From positions 1 to 44,282 of the forward strand of contig JAILFF010000030.1 of the NCBI GenBank assembly GCA_024697705.1: 44,282 bases of DNA. Reading direction: 5' to 3'. This DNA is from Ruminococcus sp. Lineage in GTDB: Bacteria; Bacillota; Clostridia; Oscillospirales; Ruminococcaceae. The translations under genes were made by a program, and so were the position numbers. Numbering within the stretch: the first letter of the stretch is position 1; the number at the start of each line of letters is the position of its first letter. Of this stretch, positions 31,996-40,316 are shown piece after piece. The notes under the pieces are model-generated. The model saw only the letters and a list, made by a program, of their open reading frames with translations. It ran no database searches and was not told where the DNA came from.

Positions 31996-32952
31996 GTGAA
32001 ATGCCCTAAATGCGGCAGCAGGATTTTGCTGAAAAAAGGCGATAAATGCCCGAAATGCGGCGAACCGCTCGCCAATGAAAAGGATAACGATAAAGACAAA
32101 ACAGATAAGAAAGACGGACACCGTCAGCTGCTCCCGCTTGTTAAGCTGAAAAAAGACAGCGGCGAGGACAAAGAGCGCCGCGAAAAGCCCGTGCGGGAGA
32201 AAACGGACACGCGGGAGAGATCGTCGGGAAAAGACAATAAGGACAGCCGCAAAAAGCTCGAAAGCCGCAAAAAGGACAAGATCATCGAGGTCAAGACTGA
32301 CGACGATAAGCCTTCGGCCGCGAGGACGATCAGTCTTAAGGCGTTAGCGATGATCGCCGCCGCCGTTTTGCTGACGGTGCTGATCCTTATACTGGTGCTG
32401 AATTACCGCTCGGCGGAGGGCGAAAGGTACGCCGAAAGCGCCTGCGACTACATCGGCAAGAACGTCCGCGACCTTAACGACGCCATGACGGGCAAGGTGT
32501 ATTATGCCGACAGCTCGAAATTCGCGGGCGTGAACAACGCGGTGAGGTTCGACGCCATCGCCGAAAGCGGCAAGTCCGTGAAGGCGGGCGGCGTGAAGTA
32601 TCCGCAGTGGGCTGTCACCGTGAAAAACGACAAGAACGGCGGATTCATAAGCGACGTTATCTACACTGATTTTTCCGTGGTAAAGGGCGATATGCGCGGC
32701 ATCAGGACGGACGGGCTCATCGACCTGGACAAGTTCAGCGAGGGCGAGAAGAAGAGCAGTGTTCTGCGCGAGATAAAGCCGCGTCCGTACAGTATAAGCT
32801 GTTCGCAGACGGGGATAATCGTGTACACATACAAATACTGGTATAAGCTTGACAACGGTGACGAGCAGGCGGCGATATTGCGCGTGGGATTTTCGGAGAA
32901 GGGCGATTATAAATACTCCGCGACGGAGCTTATTATCCCGCCGAATATGTGA
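31996..32952 (+). CDS. Zinc-ribbon membrane-anchored protein with extracellular domain, function unknown
   Basis: A 318-residue protein starting at GTG (GGAGG 8 nt upstream). A cytoplasmic zinc ribbon (C3, C6, C18, C21) is followed by a long, highly charged Lys/Asp/Glu linker (about 25-105), one transmembrane helix (about 113-135) and an external domain of about 180 residues (YAESACDYIGKNVRDLNDAM onward). A zinc ribbon joined to a single helix and an outer domain is a common Firmicutes layout for envelope-stress or regulatory proteins. No specific family recognised. Confidence 0.72.
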   Translation: MKCPKCGSRILLKKGDKCPKCGEPLANEKDNDKDKTDKKDGHRQLLPLVKLKKDSGEDKERREKPVREKTDTRERSSGKDNKDSRKKLESRKKDKIIEVKTDDDKPSAARTISLKALAMIAAAVLLTVLILILVLNYRSAEGERYAESACDYIGKNVRDLNDAMTGKVYYADSSKFAGVNNAVRFDAIAESGKSVKAGGVKYPQWAVTVKNDKNGGFISDVIYTDFSVVKGDMRGIRTDGLIDLDKFSEGEKKSSVLREIKPRPYSISCSQTGIIVYTYKYWYKLDNGDEQAAILRVGFSEKGDYKYSATELIIPPNM

Positions 32953-33067
32953 GCAAGCAGCGCAAAATCAAGATTTCCGCATACTCTTGGAAAAATAATT
33001 GACTCCTCTAATGCCATGTGCAAAAATACTATTAATATCGGGCAAGCAAAGCTTTCGGAGGAACATC

Positions 33068-33556
33068 ATGCTTATAGTAAATACAAAAAAGCGGCATTTC
33101 AAGAGCAAAAAGGAAAGCGCCCTTTCCGACGCGCTGATTATGCTCGTTCTGATGGCGGGGGCTGTGCTTCTGTTCGTTGTGATGTGCATATCCCGCAGGG
33201 CGAACATTGCGGAAGAACTGCGCGGTCTGCAAATATACGACCCCGCGGTGCTGATATTCCTGTTTATGGCGATTTACGCCGTATTTTCCGTGATAAAACA
33301 CTTCATATACAAAATGAACGTCAGGACGATACTCGAAAAGGGCACGAAGTGGCAGGGTACTATAACCGGCACAACGACAAATGTGCTTCCCGGCAGACCG
33401 TCGGGGAGCAAATGGTACATTTACACGGTATCGGACGAAAACGGCAGAACGGTGCAGACAGACCGTTATATCTCGGATCATGTTGATAAATTCAGACTGA
33501 AAATATGCACCGTGTATGAGTATAAAAACAGGTTTTACTTTACGGATTTTCTGTAA
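33068..33556 (+). CDS. Two-helix membrane protein with small beta domain, function unknown
   Basis: A 162-residue protein with a basic N-terminus (NTKKRHFKSKK), transmembrane helices at about 22-42 and 56-76, and a C-terminal beta-rich domain (about 85-162; GTITGTTTNVLPG, YIYTVSDENGRTVQTDRY). The ATG at 33068 has GGAGG upstream; the longer frame is unsupported. It ends just before a hairpin terminator. No family recognised. Confidence 0.7.
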   Translation: MLIVNTKKRHFKSKKESALSDALIMLVLMAGAVLLFVVMCISRRANIAEELRGLQIYDPAVLIFLFMAIYAVFSVIKHFIYKMNVRTILEKGTKWQGTITGTTTNVLPGRPSGSKWYIYTVSDENGRTVQTDRYISDHVDKFRLKICTVYEYKNRFYFTDFL

Positions 33557-33593
33557 AAATCCTTGTCATTAAGTTAAGCATTTTCTGTGCAGA

Positions 33594-33616
33594 GGCGCAC
33601 CTTCGGGTGCGCTTTT
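33594..33616 (+). terminator. Terminator of the 33068 gene
   Basis: GCGCACC and GGTGCGC (33595-33601 with 33606-33612) with a TTCG loop, followed by TTTT. Confidence 0.85.
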
Positions 33617-33687
33617 GCGTATTTTGGAATATAATTTTTTGTTTTTGCATAGAATAGATCACAAGTTTGTGGTTATGGGGTGATCTT

Positions 33688-34092
33688 ATGCGCAGCAGAA
33701 GAAATATTTCGGCGGGCGGATTTCTCGGCGCGGCTGCCGCAGCGGTCTGCGGGTCGGCGGCGGTCTTCGTGCTGATACTGATTTTCGGCTTCATCATGAC
33801 GAGGATTGATATCGGCGACGGCGTGCTTTCGGTGCTTACTTCGGCGGCACTCTGCGTCGGAGCTTACTTCGGCGGGTATGTCGCCGCGAGAAAACGCCGT
33901 CAGAGCGGTCTGCTGATGGGTACGCTCTCGGGACTTATGATGTTCGGCGTTATCTTCGCGGGCTCGTACTTTTTCGCGGGAACGGCGGGCGGCTTTTCGG
34001 GCTCGGCAAAGCTCGTTATGACACTCGTCTGCGGAGCGGTCGGCGGCATCGTCGGGGTGAATTCCAAAAGCAATTGGTTCAGATTAAAATAA
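33688..34092 (+). CDS. TIGR04086-type four-helix membrane protein
   Basis: A 134-residue integral membrane protein with four hydrophobic helices (about 12-38, 46-67, 75-97, 103-121) and Gly/Ala-rich packing. Sequence and context (immediately upstream of scfA in Clostridia) fit the TIGR04086 family, which has no assigned function. The ATG at 33688 is preceded by GGGGTGAT. It may be transcribed with, or just ahead of, the SCIFF genes, although scfA also has its own -10 element. Confidence 0.7.
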   Translation: MRSRRNISAGGFLGAAAAAVCGSAAVFVLILIFGFIMTRIDIGDGVLSVLTSAALCVGAYFGGYVAARKRRQSGLLMGTLSGLMMFGVIFAGSYFFAGTAGGFSGSAKLVMTLVCGAVGGIVGVNSKSNWFRLK

Positions 34093-34138
34093 TTTTATCA
34101 GCCGTTCATTTAATATTAATAAATATGCCCGCGAAATA

Positions 34139-34147
34139 TGCTATAAT
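34139..34147 (+). promoter_or_regulatory. Extended -10 promoter of scfA
   Basis: TGC-TATAAT at 34139-34147, an extended -10 element; no good -35 at the usual distance. It lies 31 nt before the scfA ATG. Confidence 0.6.
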
Positions 34148-34178
34148 AATATAAATACTTTAATTGGAGGTAATCACC

Positions 34179-34322
34179 ATGAAGCATATCAAGACCATTA
34201 ACAAGGCTAACCTCAAGCAGTCCGCTGCAAAGGGCGGCTGCGGCAAGTGCCAGGCTTCCTGCCAGTCCGCCTGCAAAACTTCCTGCACAGTTGCAAATCA
34301 GAAGTGCGCAAGAGAGGACTAA
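34179..34322 (+). CDS. scfA: SCIFF ranthipeptide precursor (six Cys in about 45 residues)
   Basis: A 47-residue peptide starting MKHIKTINKANLKQSAAKGG, the typical SCIFF leader. Six Cys are at positions 21, 24, 28, 32, 36 and 43. Thr37 is available as an acceptor; characterised SCIFF maturases form a Cys-to-Thr thioether in this region (C32/T37 numbering fits here). GGAGG precedes the ATG. The maturase gene follows after 69 nt. The precursor is near-universal in Clostridia, and the role of the mature peptide is unknown. No dedicated protease or exporter gene is adjacent. Confidence 0.96.
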   Translation: MKHIKTINKANLKQSAAKGGCGKCQASCQSACKTSCTVANQKCARED

Positions 34323-34344
34323 TTCGCTGAGCCATTTTCATGAA

Positions 34345-34377
34345 AAGGGACGTTCTCGGAATGTCCCTTTATTTTTT
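34345..34377 (+). terminator. Partial terminator between scfA and scfB
   Basis: AAGGGACGTTC pairs with AATGTCCCTT (about 34345-34370), then TATTTTTT. Placed between precursor and maturase, it probably lets the cell make more peptide mRNA than enzyme mRNA. Confidence 0.8.
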
Positions 34378-34391
34378 GGAGGGAAATTTTT

Positions 34392-35762
34392 ATGATACAT
34401 AAATTTAAAAACAGCGGCATGAATATCCTGCTCGACGTAAACAGCGGCGGTGTTCATGTTATCGACGATATGACTTACGATCTGCTCGACTACTGCGAGC
34501 CGCCCCTTGTCGGAGAATGTCCCGCCGCGGCGCTTGCTGCTCTTAAAGACAAGTACCCCGTGGAAGAGCTTGCCGAATGTTGGGACGAGCTTAAATCGCT
34601 CTACGCCGACAAGATACTTTTCTCCGACGATGATTACGAGAAGTACGCCGAGACCTCCGTCGCTTCGCCGATAAAGTCGCTGTGCCTTATCGTCGCGCAG
34701 GACTGCAACCTTCGCTGCGAATACTGCTTCGCGGGCAAGGGCGATTACGGTCAGGGACGTATGCTCATGGACTTCGAGACGGGCAAAAAGGCGATAGATT
34801 TTCTTATGCAGAAATCCGCCAACCGCGAGAACCTTGAAATAGATTTCTTCGGCGGCGAACCGCTCATGAATTTCGAGGTGGTAAAGCAGATCGTCGAATA
34901 CGGCAGAGAGCAGGAAAAGAAATTCGGCAAGCATATCAATTTCACCGTAACGACCAACGGCACGCTGCTCACCGACGATAAGATTCAGTATATCAACGAG
35001 AATATGTACAACGTCGTGCTTTCCGTTGACGGCAGAAAGTCGGTCAACGACCGCATGAGACAGTACCCGAACGGCTCGGGCAGCTATGAAAGCTTTATCG
35101 GCAAATACAAAAAGCTCGTCGAGCTGCGCGGCGATAAGGAATGGTACGTCCGCGGCACTTACACTAAGTACAACCTCGATTTCTCGGAGGACGTTATGAG
35201 CCTTTACGCAGAGGGCTTCGAGCAGATCTCCGTTGAACCCGTCGCTGCCGAGAGCCGCGAGCCTTACGCCATTTCCGAGAGCGATCTTCCGCGCATTTTT
35301 GCCGAGTACGACCGCCTTGCCGACCGCATCAGACAGATAAGGAGCTCGGGCAGATTTATCAATTTCTTCCACTTTATGCTTGACCTCGATCAGGGTCCCT
35401 GCGCGGTGAAGAGACTGCGCGGCTGCGGCTGCGGCAACGAGTACGTGGCTATCTCCACCGACGGAGATATTTACCCCTGCCACCAGTTCGTCGGTCACGA
35501 GGAGTACAAAATGGGCTCGCTGAACGACGGCACGTTCAACACCGACATGAAAAAGGAATTCGCGGGAGCGCACATTTATTCCAAGCCCGACTGCCGCAAA
35601 TGCTGGGCGAGATTCTATTGCAGCGGCGGCTGCAACGCAAACAACTATCTGTACATGGGCGATATCAAAAGCTCGTACAAGGTCGGCTGCGAGATCGAGA
35701 AAAAGCGCGTGGAATGTGCCATCGCCCTTAAAGCCGAAAAGATGCTGGAGATCGCCGAATGA
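34392..35762 (+). CDS. scfB: SCIFF maturase, radical SAM/SPASM thioether-forming enzyme
   Basis: A 456-residue radical SAM enzyme that installs thioether cross-links in the SCIFF peptide. An N-terminal peptide-recognition region (about 1-90) precedes the radical SAM motif C105-N-L-R-C109-E-Y-C112 and the FFGGEPL motif (153-159). The C-terminal SPASM part holds Cys clusters (GPCAVKRLRGCGCG, YPCHQF, PDCRKCWARFYCSGGC, VGCE) for two auxiliary [4Fe-4S] clusters. GGAGGG lies upstream. The stop overlaps the trmL start by 4 nt (ATGA), so trmL is translationally coupled. Length and order are standard for the family. Confidence 0.96.
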   Translation: MIHKFKNSGMNILLDVNSGGVHVIDDMTYDLLDYCEPPLVGECPAAALAALKDKYPVEELAECWDELKSLYADKILFSDDDYEKYAETSVASPIKSLCLIVAQDCNLRCEYCFAGKGDYGQGRMLMDFETGKKAIDFLMQKSANRENLEIDFFGGEPLMNFEVVKQIVEYGREQEKKFGKHINFTVTTNGTLLTDDKIQYINENMYNVVLSVDGRKSVNDRMRQYPNGSGSYESFIGKYKKLVELRGDKEWYVRGTYTKYNLDFSEDVMSLYAEGFEQISVEPVAAESREPYAISESDLPRIFAEYDRLADRIRQIRSSGRFINFFHFMLDLDQGPCAVKRLRGCGCGNEYVAISTDGDIYPCHQFVGHEEYKMGSLNDGTFNTDMKKEFAGAHIYSKPDCRKCWARFYCSGGCNANNYLYMGDIKSSYKVGCEIEKKRVECAIALKAEKMLEIAE

Positions 35763-36265
35763 ACAGGCTGAATATAGTGCTTGTTGAGCCGCAGATCCCG
35801 CAGAACACGGGGAATATCTCCCGCACCTGTGCGGTGACGGGCGCGGCGCTGCATCTTGTGAAGCCTCTGGGATTCACGATAACCGACAAGCAGCTCAAAC
35901 GTGCCGGGCTCGATTACTGGGACAAGCTGGAGATACACGAGTATGACAGCTTTGACGAGGTGAGACAGGCGAATCCCGAAGGGGAGTTTTACTACTTCAC
36001 GACGAAGGGGCGGACTGTCCACAGCGAGGCGAGGTATCCCGATGACCGACCGGTGTTTATCGTGTTCGGGCGGGAGGATAAAGGCTTGCCCGAGGACTTG
36101 CTTTATGCGAATCCAAACAGTTGTGTGAGGATACCGATGCGTCCGACGCTGAGATCGCTGAATCTGTCTAATTCGGTGGCGATAGCGGCTTATGAAGTGC
36201 TGCGGCAGTGGGATTATCCCGATCTCGGGAGAGAAGGAAAGCTGACGCAGTATACGTGGGAATAA
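35759..36265 (+). CDS. trmL: tRNA (cytidine/uridine-34 2'-O)-methyltransferase
   Basis: A 168-residue SPOUT-class methyltransferase that modifies the wobble base of tRNA-Leu. Family motifs are all present: NIVLVEPQIPQNTGNISRTC at the N-terminus, HLVKPLGF (32-39), LDYWD, FGREDKGLP (103-111) and the knot segment RIPM-x-x-x-LRSLNLSNSVAIAAYE near the C-terminus. It overlaps the end of scfB by 4 nt, so it is co-transcribed with the SCIFF maturase; the pairing is probably incidental rather than functional. Confidence 0.94.
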   Translation: MNRLNIVLVEPQIPQNTGNISRTCAVTGAALHLVKPLGFTITDKQLKRAGLDYWDKLEIHEYDSFDEVRQANPEGEFYYFTTKGRTVHSEARYPDDRPVFIVFGREDKGLPEDLLYANPNSCVRIPMRPTLRSLNLSNSVAIAAYEVLRQWDYPDLGREGKLTQYTWE

Positions 36266-36316
36266 AAGGCAATAACCACAGAAAACAGGGCTGCGGGACA
36301 TAATGCCGGGTCCGGC

Positions 36317-36402
36317 GCCGGCTCGCGCCGGCGGGGAGTCAAGAGGGGCAGCGCCCCTCTTGCGGGGCATGGGGCAGCGCCCCATATGCGCCGAAGGCGC
36401 AT
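36317..36402. repeat. Four abutting perfect hairpins
   Basis: Within 86 nt: GCCGGC/GCCGGC (36317-36332), AAGAGGGGC/GCCCCTCTT (36341-36361), ATGGGGC/GCCCCAT (36369-36385) and ATGCGCC/GGCGCAT (36386-36402). All are perfect or nearly so and directly adjacent. No T-tract follows, so this is not a simple terminator. It lies downstream of trmL. Confidence 0.85.
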
Positions 36403-36429
36403 CAAACGCAAAGCCTGCAAATCAAGCAA

Positions 36430-36660
36430 AGCCGCGAAAACCCGCAGAAGCGAATAAGTCGGCAAGTCAGCACGGAAACAATGAAATTGCCGATTTTATT
36501 GTGCGAAAGAACAGACCTGAACGAAGTTTGCATGAACAGTGTTCATGCCGACAGGCGATATTTCGCACAACAATAGCGCAAGGCAGGGATTTTCGAGAAG
36601 GTCGGGTTAATTCACGAACGCGGGAAAGAACACGGGCGGCAATGCTCGCCTCTACATAAA
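36430..36660. repeat. Composite dispersed repeat, second full copy
   Basis: In the same order as 7640-7812: a GCGAATAAGTCGGCAAG part, the ACGGAAACAATGAAATTGCCGATTTTATT part (about 36475-36503), and a GGGCGGCAATGCTCGCC palindrome with a CTACA end (36634-36656). The insert at 36510-36570 (GCATGAAC/GTTCATGC palindrome) is unique to this copy. The -10 of the next gene begins directly after the repeat. No gene is seen in 36266-36699. Confidence 0.65.
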
Positions 36661-36662
36661 TA

Positions 36663-36671
36663 TGATATAAT
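36663..36671 (+). promoter_or_regulatory. Extended -10 promoter of the HprK-like gene
   Basis: TGA-TATAAT at 36663-36671 with no good -35; the upstream DNA is the end of the dispersed repeat. Confidence 0.5.
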
Positions 36672-36699
36672 ACCGGACAGGCAGGAGGGAAAGGCTGAA

Positions 36700-37440
36700 A
36701 TGGCATATACAGGAACATACATTTTTGCGGAAAGAACGGTGAGGATAACCTCGCTTTTCGAGCGTGTTCACAAATACTGCGCCGATTACCGCTGCGAAGA
36801 TGTACCCTCTCCCGATATAACGGTGAATATCACGGCAGAGGACATCGCGGAGGAACGGGTGAAGCTTTCTTCCGAGCGGGCTGCGGAAGACTATATCGAG
36901 GAGCTTGCCGTTTACCGCGTTATCGCGGAGAATATGCCGCGCTTCGATACCTTTCTTTTCCACGGCTCATGCATCGCCGTTGACGGCAGGGGGTATATTT
37001 TTGCAGCGCCCTCGGGTACGGGAAAATCCACCCACACGGCGCTGTGGCGCAGACTGCTCGGAGACAGGGCGGTCATGGTAAACGACGACAAGCCGCTTAT
37101 CCGCGTTTCGGGCGGCGAGGTCACCGTCTTCGGCACGCCCTATAACGGCAAGCACCGCCTCGGCGAAAATATCTCGGTGCCGCTTGCGGGTATCTGCTGC
37201 CTTGAACGCGCCGCCGAAAATTCCATTCGCCGCGCCGAAAGCGGCGAGCTTTATCCGCTGCTTTTCCGTCAGATGTACCGCCCGTACTCGCCCGAAGCGC
37301 TGGCGGAAACGCTTGTGCTTTTCGATAAGATGCTCGGCTCGGTAAACCTGTTCAGGCTGGGCTGCAATATGGATATCGGCGCGGCGGAAACAGCGTTCGC
37401 GGCGATGTCGGAACGTGCGGAAAGACAGCCGCGATCGTAA
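36700..37440 (+). CDS. HPr-kinase-like P-loop ATPase
   Basis: A 246-residue protein whose central part resembles HPr kinase/phosphorylase: LFHGSCIAVDGRGYIFAAPSGTGKSTH contains the Walker A motif (APSGTGKST, 103-111), followed by VMVNDDKPLIR (126-135), where HprK has its Asp-rich motif. It lacks the HprK N-terminal domain and is shorter than true HprK (about 310 aa), so catabolite control by Ser46-HPr is unlikely. Such stand-alone HprK-like ATPases are often found near genes for ribosomally made peptides. Here the SCIFF genes lie upstream and a small DVIT-motif peptide plus ABC exporter lie downstream; a link is inferred, not shown. Confidence 0.75.
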   Translation: MAYTGTYIFAERTVRITSLFERVHKYCADYRCEDVPSPDITVNITAEDIAEERVKLSSERAAEDYIEELAVYRVIAENMPRFDTFLFHGSCIAVDGRGYIFAAPSGTGKSTHTALWRRLLGDRAVMVNDDKPLIRVSGGEVTVFGTPYNGKHRLGENISVPLAGICCLERAAENSIRRAESGELYPLLFRQMYRPYSPEALAETLVLFDKMLGSVNLFRLGCNMDIGAAETAFAAMSERAERQPRS

Positions 37441-37503
37441 AATATTAAAGCACGTTTTCAGTAACTGTCCAAAAAAATATTGCTTCATTTTGCCGCAGAG
37501 GAC

Positions 37504-37532
37504 TTGACTTTTTTAATTTGCTGTGGTATAAT
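37504..37532 (+). promoter_or_regulatory. Promoter of the beta-helix protein gene
   Basis: TTGACT at 37504-37509 and TATAAT at 37527-37532, spacer 17 nt; about 75 nt before the ATG. Confidence 0.83.
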
Positions 37533-37611
37533 TAAAATGCTAAATTATCTTTTTGCGGGCGAAGTGTTTCCCCGTGGAATCATTGTTGAATATTGAGGGA
37601 GGATAAGATAC

Positions 37612-40074
37612 ATGAAGGAGAATACTAAATCGATCCTGCGCAGAACCGCTGCGGCTGTCCTCGCACTGTCGATAGTTACGGGGGCTCCGGCACAGGTTTT
37701 TCACGGTCTGATTTCCGATACGGCTATTACGGCAAACGCAGCCGGTGAAGTAGCGGTAAGCAGTTTTGAACAGCTTCAGGAAAACGTTAAAAAAGATTCC
37801 GTAATTATCAAGCTTACTGATAATATGATCCCGACCAGGAATAAGAACTTCAAAGTCACAGGCAGTGACGTTACTCTTAACCTTAACGGCTATAAGGTCA
37901 CGGGTAATTCCCAGACTACAAGCTACCCCGTATTTCAGGTAGAAGCAGGAGCCAAACTCACCATCACCGACTATTCGTCCCAGAAACTCGGCGTTATCAC
38001 GGGCGGAATGGCTCTCGGCGCTATTTATGTTAAGCCGGGCGGTACTCTTGTGCTTGAGGCAGGCACCATCAGCGGCAACGTTTCAAAGAAAACAAATTAC
38101 GGCGGTGCTGTTACTTTGGGCACCCCGAATAATTTCACCGGTGAAGCGAAATTTATCATGACGGGCGGTGTCATCGAGAACAATACCGCTTACGGCGAAA
38201 CCTCGGTCAGCTTCGGCGGCGCCGTTCTCTGCAACGATAACAGCGTGTTTGAGATGAGCGGCGGTACGATCAGGAACAACGAGGCTTCTCAGAAAAATGT
38301 CAGAAACAGTAACGGCGGAGCTGTTGCGCTGAGATCGAACTCGATCTTCAAGATGAGCGGGAAAGCAGTTATCTCGGGGAACACGGCTAAGAGAGGAAGC
38401 GCCGTAGGTCTGTCCGCACAGACTGCCACATTCGAGATGACAGGCGGTACCATAAAGGAAAATATATGCAGTGTTCCGACAGCAGGCAACAACGACAGTA
38501 ATATAGGTGCGGTCTCCGTTGAGGCAGGCGTATGTACGATCAGCGGCGGAAGCATTATTGATAATGTCAGCAAGGTTCCTTCGGATCTGCGCGGCGCAGG
38601 CATTTCGTTCGGCTCGGAACTCAATATTTCGGGCGACATCAACATCACAGGAAACTATATGCTTATCGGCAACAGTACCGAAAAGAAGTATTCAAATATC
38701 CGCGTCGGCGACGGTCAGGTCATCAATATCGCAGGACAGCTCGCCGATACCGCAAAGGTCGGCGTCAGCGTTTTCGGCGATCAGATAATCACCAAAGGCT
38801 GGGGCTGCATGGGCGGAAAATCTCCTAAGAGCTATTTCACGGTTGACGATCTGCTTAACGATACTTATTATGCGACTCTTGCCGCCTCGGGCGAGGTCAG
38901 GATCACAAAGGAGTCGGGCGACGTTGAACAGAAGGAAATGAAGTTCACCGTAAACGAGAACGGCAGCGCTTACAGCAACAGCAAGGTCACGGTAAAGACG
39001 ACGGTAGACGGCAGCGTGCTTTCCTCGAATGTCGGCGCGAAGGTTATCGTTGGCAAGACCGTTACTCTTGATGTTCAGCCCAAGGACGGCGTTAAGGTAG
39101 AAAGCGTTACCTACAAGTACGGCAATAACGAAAAGACCCTCACCAAGAACATCAACGGAGTATATACGTTCATTATGCCCAACTCCGACGTAACGGTTAA
39201 CGTTAACACCTCCGAGGATTCCGTTACATTGAAGGGACGCAACATAAGCCTTGAGGGCGATATTTCGCTCAATTACACTTTGTCCGTTCCCGCAAGCGCC
39301 AAGAGCACCGCAGAAATGCAGTTCACTGCGGACTTCGGCAACGGCAAGGAGACCATAAAGGTAAAGGGTACGGCTAATTCCGATGGAACGATGGTCTACA
39401 AGTGCCCGATAACCGCCAAGAATATGACCACCGAAGTATCTGCCAAGCTTGTAAACGGCACCAAGACTCTCTGGCCTTCGGGCGATTCCGATGTTTATTC
39501 GGTAAGAGGCTACGCCAAGGATTATTTCGATAATATCGATCTTATCGACAGCGGCAGAAAGTATGAGAAGCTCATAAAGTCTATGCTGAACTACGGCGCT
39601 TACTCGCAGCTGTATTTCAACTACAAGACCGACGATCTTGCCAACAGTATCCTTTCGGCTAAGGATAAGGACGTTACCGATCTGAAGACTTACGGCAGCA
39701 AGTTCAAGACCTCTACCCTGCCCTCGGGCGTTCTGACGGGATCGAATCTCACGCTTTCCGACAAGATCGCTGTATCTATTATCTTCAAGGACGCCGATAA
39801 GGTGGAATTTGTTGACTCCGACAAGTCCGTAACGGTAACTTACGGTAATACGAGCTACGGTCCGAAGCTCATGATCTCGGATATTCTTGCACTCAATGTC
39901 AGCAAGAATTACAAGATCAAGGTGACCAAGGACTCCACGACCAAGACCATCGAGTACGGTCCCTCGTTCTATTGCCATAACGTTATAGATCTGAACAAGG
40001 GCAAGGACGAGCAGCTCAGGCTGCTGATCCAGGCGCTCTGCAAGTTCAGCAACGCAGCCGAAGCTATATCTTAA
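37612..40074 (+). CDS. Secreted parallel beta-helix surface protein
   Basis: An 820-residue secreted protein. The signal peptide has a basic start (MKENTKSILRR), a hydrophobic core, and likely cleavage near AITANAAGE (about 43-45). Residues about 50-440 are repeats such as FEMSGGTIRNNEA and FEMTGGTIKEN, the pattern of right-handed parallel beta-helix (Pbl/pectate-lyase-like) repeats. Residues about 450-540 look like a beta-sandwich domain; the last 280 residues (SLEGDISLNYTLSVP ... RGYAKDYFDN ... MLNYGAYSQLYFNY) match a C-terminal module common in secreted proteins of Ruminococcus-type Clostridia. There is no cell-wall sorting motif or dockerin. GGGAGGA precedes the ATG. The small peptide gene follows 39 nt later. 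Adhesion or glycan binding is plausible; catalysis is not shown. Confidence 0.8.
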   Translation: MKENTKSILRRTAAAVLALSIVTGAPAQVFHGLISDTAITANAAGEVAVSSFEQLQENVKKDSVIIKLTDNMIPTRNKNFKVTGSDVTLNLNGYKVTGNSQTTSYPVFQVEAGAKLTITDYSSQKLGVITGGMALGAIYVKPGGTLVLEAGTISGNVSKKTNYGGAVTLGTPNNFTGEAKFIMTGGVIENNTAYGETSVSFGGAVLCNDNSVFEMSGGTIRNNEASQKNVRNSNGGAVALRSNSIFKMSGKAVISGNTAKRGSAVGLSAQTATFEMTGGTIKENICSVPTAGNNDSNIGAVSVEAGVCTISGGSIIDNVSKVPSDLRGAGISFGSELNISGDINITGNYMLIGNSTEKKYSNIRVGDGQVINIAGQLADTAKVGVSVFGDQIITKGWGCMGGKSPKSYFTVDDLLNDTYYATLAASGEVRITKESGDVEQKEMKFTVNENGSAYSNSKVTVKTTVDGSVLSSNVGAKVIVGKTVTLDVQPKDGVKVESVTYKYGNNEKTLTKNINGVYTFIMPNSDVTVNVNTSEDSVTLKGRNISLEGDISLNYTLSVPASAKSTAEMQFTADFGNGKETIKVKGTANSDGTMVYKCPITAKNMTTEVSAKLVNGTKTLWPSGDSDVYSVRGYAKDYFDNIDLIDSGRKYEKLIKSMLNYGAYSQLYFNYKTDDLANSILSAKDKDVTDLKTYGSKFKTSTLPSGVLTGSNLTLSDKIAVSIIFKDADKVEFVDSDKSVTVTYGNTSYGPKLMISDILALNVSKNYKIKVTKDSTTKTIEYGPSFYCHNVIDLNKGKDEQLRLLIQALCKFSNAAEAIS

Positions 40075-40113
40075 TATTTTAATATAAAATATATAGTAAT
40101 GGAGGACGATTGT

Positions 40114-40230
40114 ATGAAAACTGAGTATACACCCGTATCGGTTGAGCTTGTTGCGCTTACCGCAGGTGACGTAATAACCGATTCTACTCCCTATATCTGG
40201 GACGACTCTGATACCGGTGAAAATTCCTGA
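40114..40230 (+). CDS. 38-residue peptide with Y-x-P...DVITDS motif (candidate peptide precursor)
   Basis: A short gene with GGAGG upstream. The product opens MKTEYTPVSVELVALTAGDV and ends ITDSTPYIWDDSDTGENS: a Tyr/Pro-containing front half, a DVITDS junction and an acidic, aromatic-containing tail. Many small Clostridia peptides share the Y-x-x-P-x-x-E-x-x-x-L-x-x-x-DVIT-x-S outline and are often encoded beside exporters, so it is a candidate precursor of a ribosomally made peptide. It has no Cys. It sits between the beta-helix gene and an ABC exporter, with a terminator between it and the exporter. The coding call is good; the RiPP idea is an inference. Confidence 0.7.
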   Translation: MKTEYTPVSVELVALTAGDVITDSTPYIWDDSDTGENS

Positions 40231-40258
40231 TCTGTACGGGTAAATAACGATCGAATGA

Positions 40259-40297
40259 AAAGCGGCAGGCGGCTTAGGCTTCCCGCCGCTTTTTTTG
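40259..40297 (+). terminator. Terminator between the small peptide and the ABC exporter
   Basis: AGCGGCAGG (40261-40269) pairs with CCCGCCGCT (40282-40290) with one mismatch, followed by a run of T to 40296. Exporter mRNA would come from read-through, which gives more peptide than exporter. Confidence 0.85.
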
Positions 40298-40316
40298 CAG
40301 AAAGGAGACGAGTGCG

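Noticed and set aside
36266..36660. Plus-strand frame at 36303-36659 as a gene
   Set aside because: It is made almost wholly of palindromic and dispersed repeats and has no ribosome site.
37612..40074. Cellulosomal or sortase-anchored protein
   Set aside because: No dockerin repeats and no LPxTG motif with hydrophobic tail were found at the C-terminus.
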